In this document: in pieces, positions 14,776-16,733 of the stretch
How positions within the stretch are numbered: position 1 is the stretch's first letter
Layout: each line of letters begins with the position of its first letter
DNA from: Saprospiraceae bacterium
GTDB lineage: Bacteria; Bacteroidota; Bacteroidia; Chitinophagales; Saprospiraceae
DNA length: 16,733 nucleotides
Assembly: GCA_016710625.1 (NCBI GenBank)
Contig: JADJVK010000045.1
Coordinates: forward strand, 1 to 16,733
Direction of reading: 5' to 3'
The notes under the pieces: model-generated
The model's input: the letters and a program-made list of their open reading frames with translations, nothing else
The model's database searches: none
Told to the model about the DNA's origin: nothing
Translations under genes and position numbers: made by a program

Positions 14776-16605
14776 TTAATTTTTGTTAGGATCAAAATAT
14801 TTTTGCATCCAAATTTCAAAAGTTACTAATTGCCAAATCTTTACTAAATCAAAATCCTTTTCTATGCTATTCATCCAAGTATCAATAATAGCATTATTAA
14901 ATATTTTTCGTTTTTTTAAATAATCTATATTTTCAATAATAAAGGTTCTAAAAAAATGATCTTTTTTGTACCAATACAACATCGGAAAACTAAATCCCTT
15001 TTTTGGCATTTTCATAACTTCATCTGGAAGATATTTTTTTGCAACTTTCCTTAATAAAGGTTTATTTTCAATGCCATTAAATCTAAGATTTTCAGGTAGT
15101 TGAGCAATATAATCTATTAGCTCATTACTTAGATAGGGGTATCTAAATTCAACTCCATTTTTCATTGCACTTAAATCATCCCTAAAAACATGATGAGAAG
15201 ATAAGGACTTTGAAATATCTTCTTTAAAATAGGATGCATAATTTGCTTCAACTTTATCTGTTTTTGGAAATTTGATATTATTATGAGTTAAAAATAGTTG
15301 ATCTATTTCCTCATTTCTCATGCCTGACTGTCCTTGCCTGAAAAAATCTTCTACACTTTTTAATTCAAGTTGATTTTTTATTTTAAATAAAATATCATAT
15401 TTCAATTTTGGTATAAAAGGGGCTAAAAATGAAAATTTTTTAATTTTTTTCCAACGATTTAGTTTTAGTAAATGTGAATAGCCACCAAACAATTCATCCG
15501 CTCCGTTCCCTGTCAAAACTACTTTGTAATTTTTGGATTTAGCATATTTTGCAGCATTTAAAAGGACTTCAATACTGCAATATGGCTCTTCGAAATGCTC
15601 AATATTTTCTTTAAGATTTACGAATATTTCAGAAAATCCTACTTCTACCACTTCATGTTTTATGGAGTTTTCTTTAGCAACAATTTTTGCATTGATTATT
15701 TCTTTTTCAGCTTCTTGATAATTTACAGTAAAACATACTAATTTTTCATCTTTCTGTTTTGCTAAAATACTAATTAGAGTAGAATCAATGCCCCCACTCA
15801 TCATCGAGATAAGCGGAACATCTGATATTAATTGTTTATTGACGCTATTTCTTAAAAGTTCTTCTATTTTTAAAGCAGCAGTATCAACTGAAATATTTTG
15901 GCTAGAAGGTTCAGGAATTTCCCAATATTGTATTTTTTTTAGATTAAAATTCTCGGTATCAAAAACCATAAAATGACCTGGTTCTACTGAATATATGTTT
16001 TCAAAACATGTTTCAGGAGAAATAGTAGTCTGATACATGAAATTTAATTTCACACCTTTCCAATTGATTTTTTGTTCGAAAATATGTGCAGAAAGGATAC
16101 TCTTTATCTCGGATGCCCAAATTAAATTTTGGGAATCATAAAAATAAAACAATGGTTTAATCCCAATTCTGTCTCTTGCAAATATGAGTTTTTGTTTTTC
16201 AACATCATAAATACAAAAAGCAAACATTCCGTCCAATTTCTTAATAATATCAATCCCAAAATGTTCATAACCTTTTAAGATAACTTCGGTATCCGTATTA
16301 CTTTTAAAAGTATATCCAAATTCCAAAAGTTCACTTTTAATTTCTTTGAAATTATATATTTCTCCATTAAAAGTTATAATATTTCCCTGTTCTGAAACCA
16401 TGGGTTGGTGTCCATTCTCAGAAAGATCTATAATGGAAAGCCTTCTAAAACCGAGTGAAAAAAAACCTTCTTTGTCGTTTTTTAATAAATGATATTTAGT
16501 TTTTACAATTTTCTTAATATATGCAAAATAAATATATATCTTTATTGATTTATGCAACAAATGGTTTAAAAATAGATTGTAAATTTGTATTTTATTAATC
16601 TTCAA
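14776..16605 (-). CDS. Asparagine synthetase homologue lacking the N-terminal glutaminase nucleophile (possible pseudogene)
   Basis: Homologue of glutamine-hydrolysing asparagine synthetase (AsnB), the type often found in surface-polysaccharide clusters. Present are the later part of the glutaminase domain ('LGFRRLSIIDLSENGHQPM' 51-69, 'FNGEIYNFKEI' 79-89, 'NTDTEVIL' 103-110, 'DGMFAF' 125-130, 'ARDRIGIKPLFY' 143-154) and an intact synthetase domain with PP-loop SGGIDS (270-275), 'LTGNGADELFGGY' (364-376) and 'YPYLSNELIDY' (489-499). Missing is the expected Met-Cys-Gly start, whose Cys is the glutaminase nucleophile, and the RGPD motif. Residues 1-37 are an unrelated, Lys/Ile/Tyr-rich translation of A/T-rich DNA beginning at a TTG; convincing homology starts near residue 38 (position ~16494). 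The frame is open from 16629 without any ATG before Met69. It may be a 5'-truncated remnant, an ammonia-dependent enzyme, or an assembly join. Confidence 0.75.
   Translation of the reverse strand: MKINKIQIYNLFLNHLLHKSIKIYIYFAYIKKIVKTKYHLLKNDKEGFFSLGFRRLSIIDLSENGHQPMVSEQGNIITFNGEIYNFKEIKSELLEFGYTFKSNTDTEVILKGYEHFGIDIIKKLDGMFAFCIYDVEKQKLIFARDRIGIKPLFYFYDSQNLIWASEIKSILSAHIFEQKINWKGVKLNFMYQTTISPETCFENIYSVEPGHFMVFDTENFNLKKIQYWEIPEPSSQNISVDTAALKIEELLRNSVNKQLISDVPLISMMSGGIDSTLISILAKQKDEKLVCFTVNYQEAEKEIINAKIVAKENSIKHEVVEVGFSEIFVNLKENIEHFEEPYCSIEVLLNAAKYAKSKNYKVVLTGNGADELFGGYSHLLKLNRWKKIKKFSFLAPFIPKLKYDILFKIKNQLELKSVEDFFRQGQSGMRNEEIDQLFLTHNNIKFPKTDKVEANYASYFKEDISKSLSSHHVFRDDLSAMKNGVEFRYPYLSNELIDYIAQLPENLRFNGIENKPLLRKVAKKYLPDEVMKMPKKGFSFPMLYWYKKDHFFRTFIIENIDYLKKRKIFNNAIIDTWMNSIEKDFDLVKIWQLVTFEIWMQKYFDPNKN
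16580..16587 (+). promoter_or_regulatory. Possible -7 box of the right-edge lipoprotein gene
   Basis: TAAATTTG is an exact match to TAnnTTTG and would start transcription about 25 bases before the ATG at 16618. A clear -33 TTTG at the correct distance was not found. Confidence 0.45.
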
Positions 16606-16617
16606 AACCTTACAATA

Positions 16618-16733
16618 ATGACTTCCAAATTATTATTTGCAATTATCTGCTCAATATTATGCTTTTTCAGTTGTAAAAAGTCAGAACCTGAATTGACATT
16701 TCCATATAATTTTTCTTGTATTATAAATGAAAA
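16618..16733 (+). CDS. Putative lipoprotein, N-terminal part only (runs off the window)
   Basis: An ATG at 16618 opens a frame that continues to the right edge (38 codons visible). The product starts with a short basic region, a hydrophobic core 'LLFAIICSILCFF' and then 'SCKKSEPE'. The Cys at residue 19 after Phe-Phe-Ser fits a relaxed Bacteroidota lipobox, and the following charged stretch is typical of lipoproteins. No functional domain can be seen in the available part. It is divergent from the truncated asnB homologue and has a TAnnTTTG box about 30 bases upstream. Confidence 0.65.
   Translation, partial: MTSKLLFAIICSILCFFSCKKSEPELTFPYNFSCIINE

Noticed and set aside
1..16733. CRISPR arrays, insertion sequences, attachment sites or phage genes.
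   Set aside because: No regularly spaced repeats, transposase or integrase motifs, or direct-repeat-flanked segments were found on reading both strands.

Overview
The window looks like a chromosomal segment of a low-GC Bacteroidota bacterium, plausibly of the Chitinophagales/Saprospirales type. Four things suggest this: a secreted protein with a type IX secretion (T9SS) C-terminal sorting domain at the left edge; promoters of the Bacteroidota form (TTTG/TTG, 19-21 nt, TAnnTTTG) instead of -35/-10 boxes; almost no Shine-Dalgarno sequences; and strongly A/T-biased codon choice. Most of the content is housekeeping. No phage, transposase, CRISPR array or rRNA was seen.

Layout. 1-1387 (+) is the 3' part of a T9SS-exported beta-propeller-like protein. 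1395-6128 (-) is a protein-quality-control block, transcribed tig, clpP, clpX, murF: trigger factor, the ClpXP protease, and a cell-wall ligase whose start codon abuts the clpX stop. 6232-6313 (-) is tRNA-Leu(UAG), with its own promoter and a hairpin terminator that separates it from tig. 6455-8668 (+) is a bifunctional (p)ppGpp synthetase/hydrolase. 8804-10966 (+) is a close-set trio: a MIDAS-type VWA protein, an NAD(P)H-dependent FMN reductase-like protein, and a small exported protein resembling the P1-head subdomain of SecD. 10972-12327 (-) is an unrecognised multi-pass membrane protein with a C-terminal extracytoplasmic domain. 12563-14513 (+) is groES-groEL, closed by a strong terminator. 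14776-16605 (-) is an asparagine-synthetase homologue lacking its N-terminal glutaminase nucleophile region. At the right edge (16618-16733, +) a lipoprotein gene begins.

How the genes relate. Trigger factor, ClpXP and GroESL are the folding and degradation machinery, and Rel is the stringent-response enzyme, so most of the window concerns proteostasis and stress. The most notable signal is upstream of groES. A near-consensus sigma-54 (-24/-12) promoter is preceded by five copies of TGTCA, four of them in the same orientation and spaced close to whole helical turns. No CIRCE element and no clear TAnnTTTG promoter is seen there. This suggests that an enhancer-binding activator drives the chaperonin operon, instead of HrcA repression. 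The second notable point is the asnB homologue: homology starts abruptly about 125 bases from a divergent lipoprotein gene, and the Met-Cys-Gly and RGPD parts cannot be found in any minus-strand frame.

No gene-free stretch exceeds 300 bases. The longest, 14514-14775 and 12328-12562, hold the groEL terminator plus small A/T palindromes, and the groES/membrane-gene control region, respectively.
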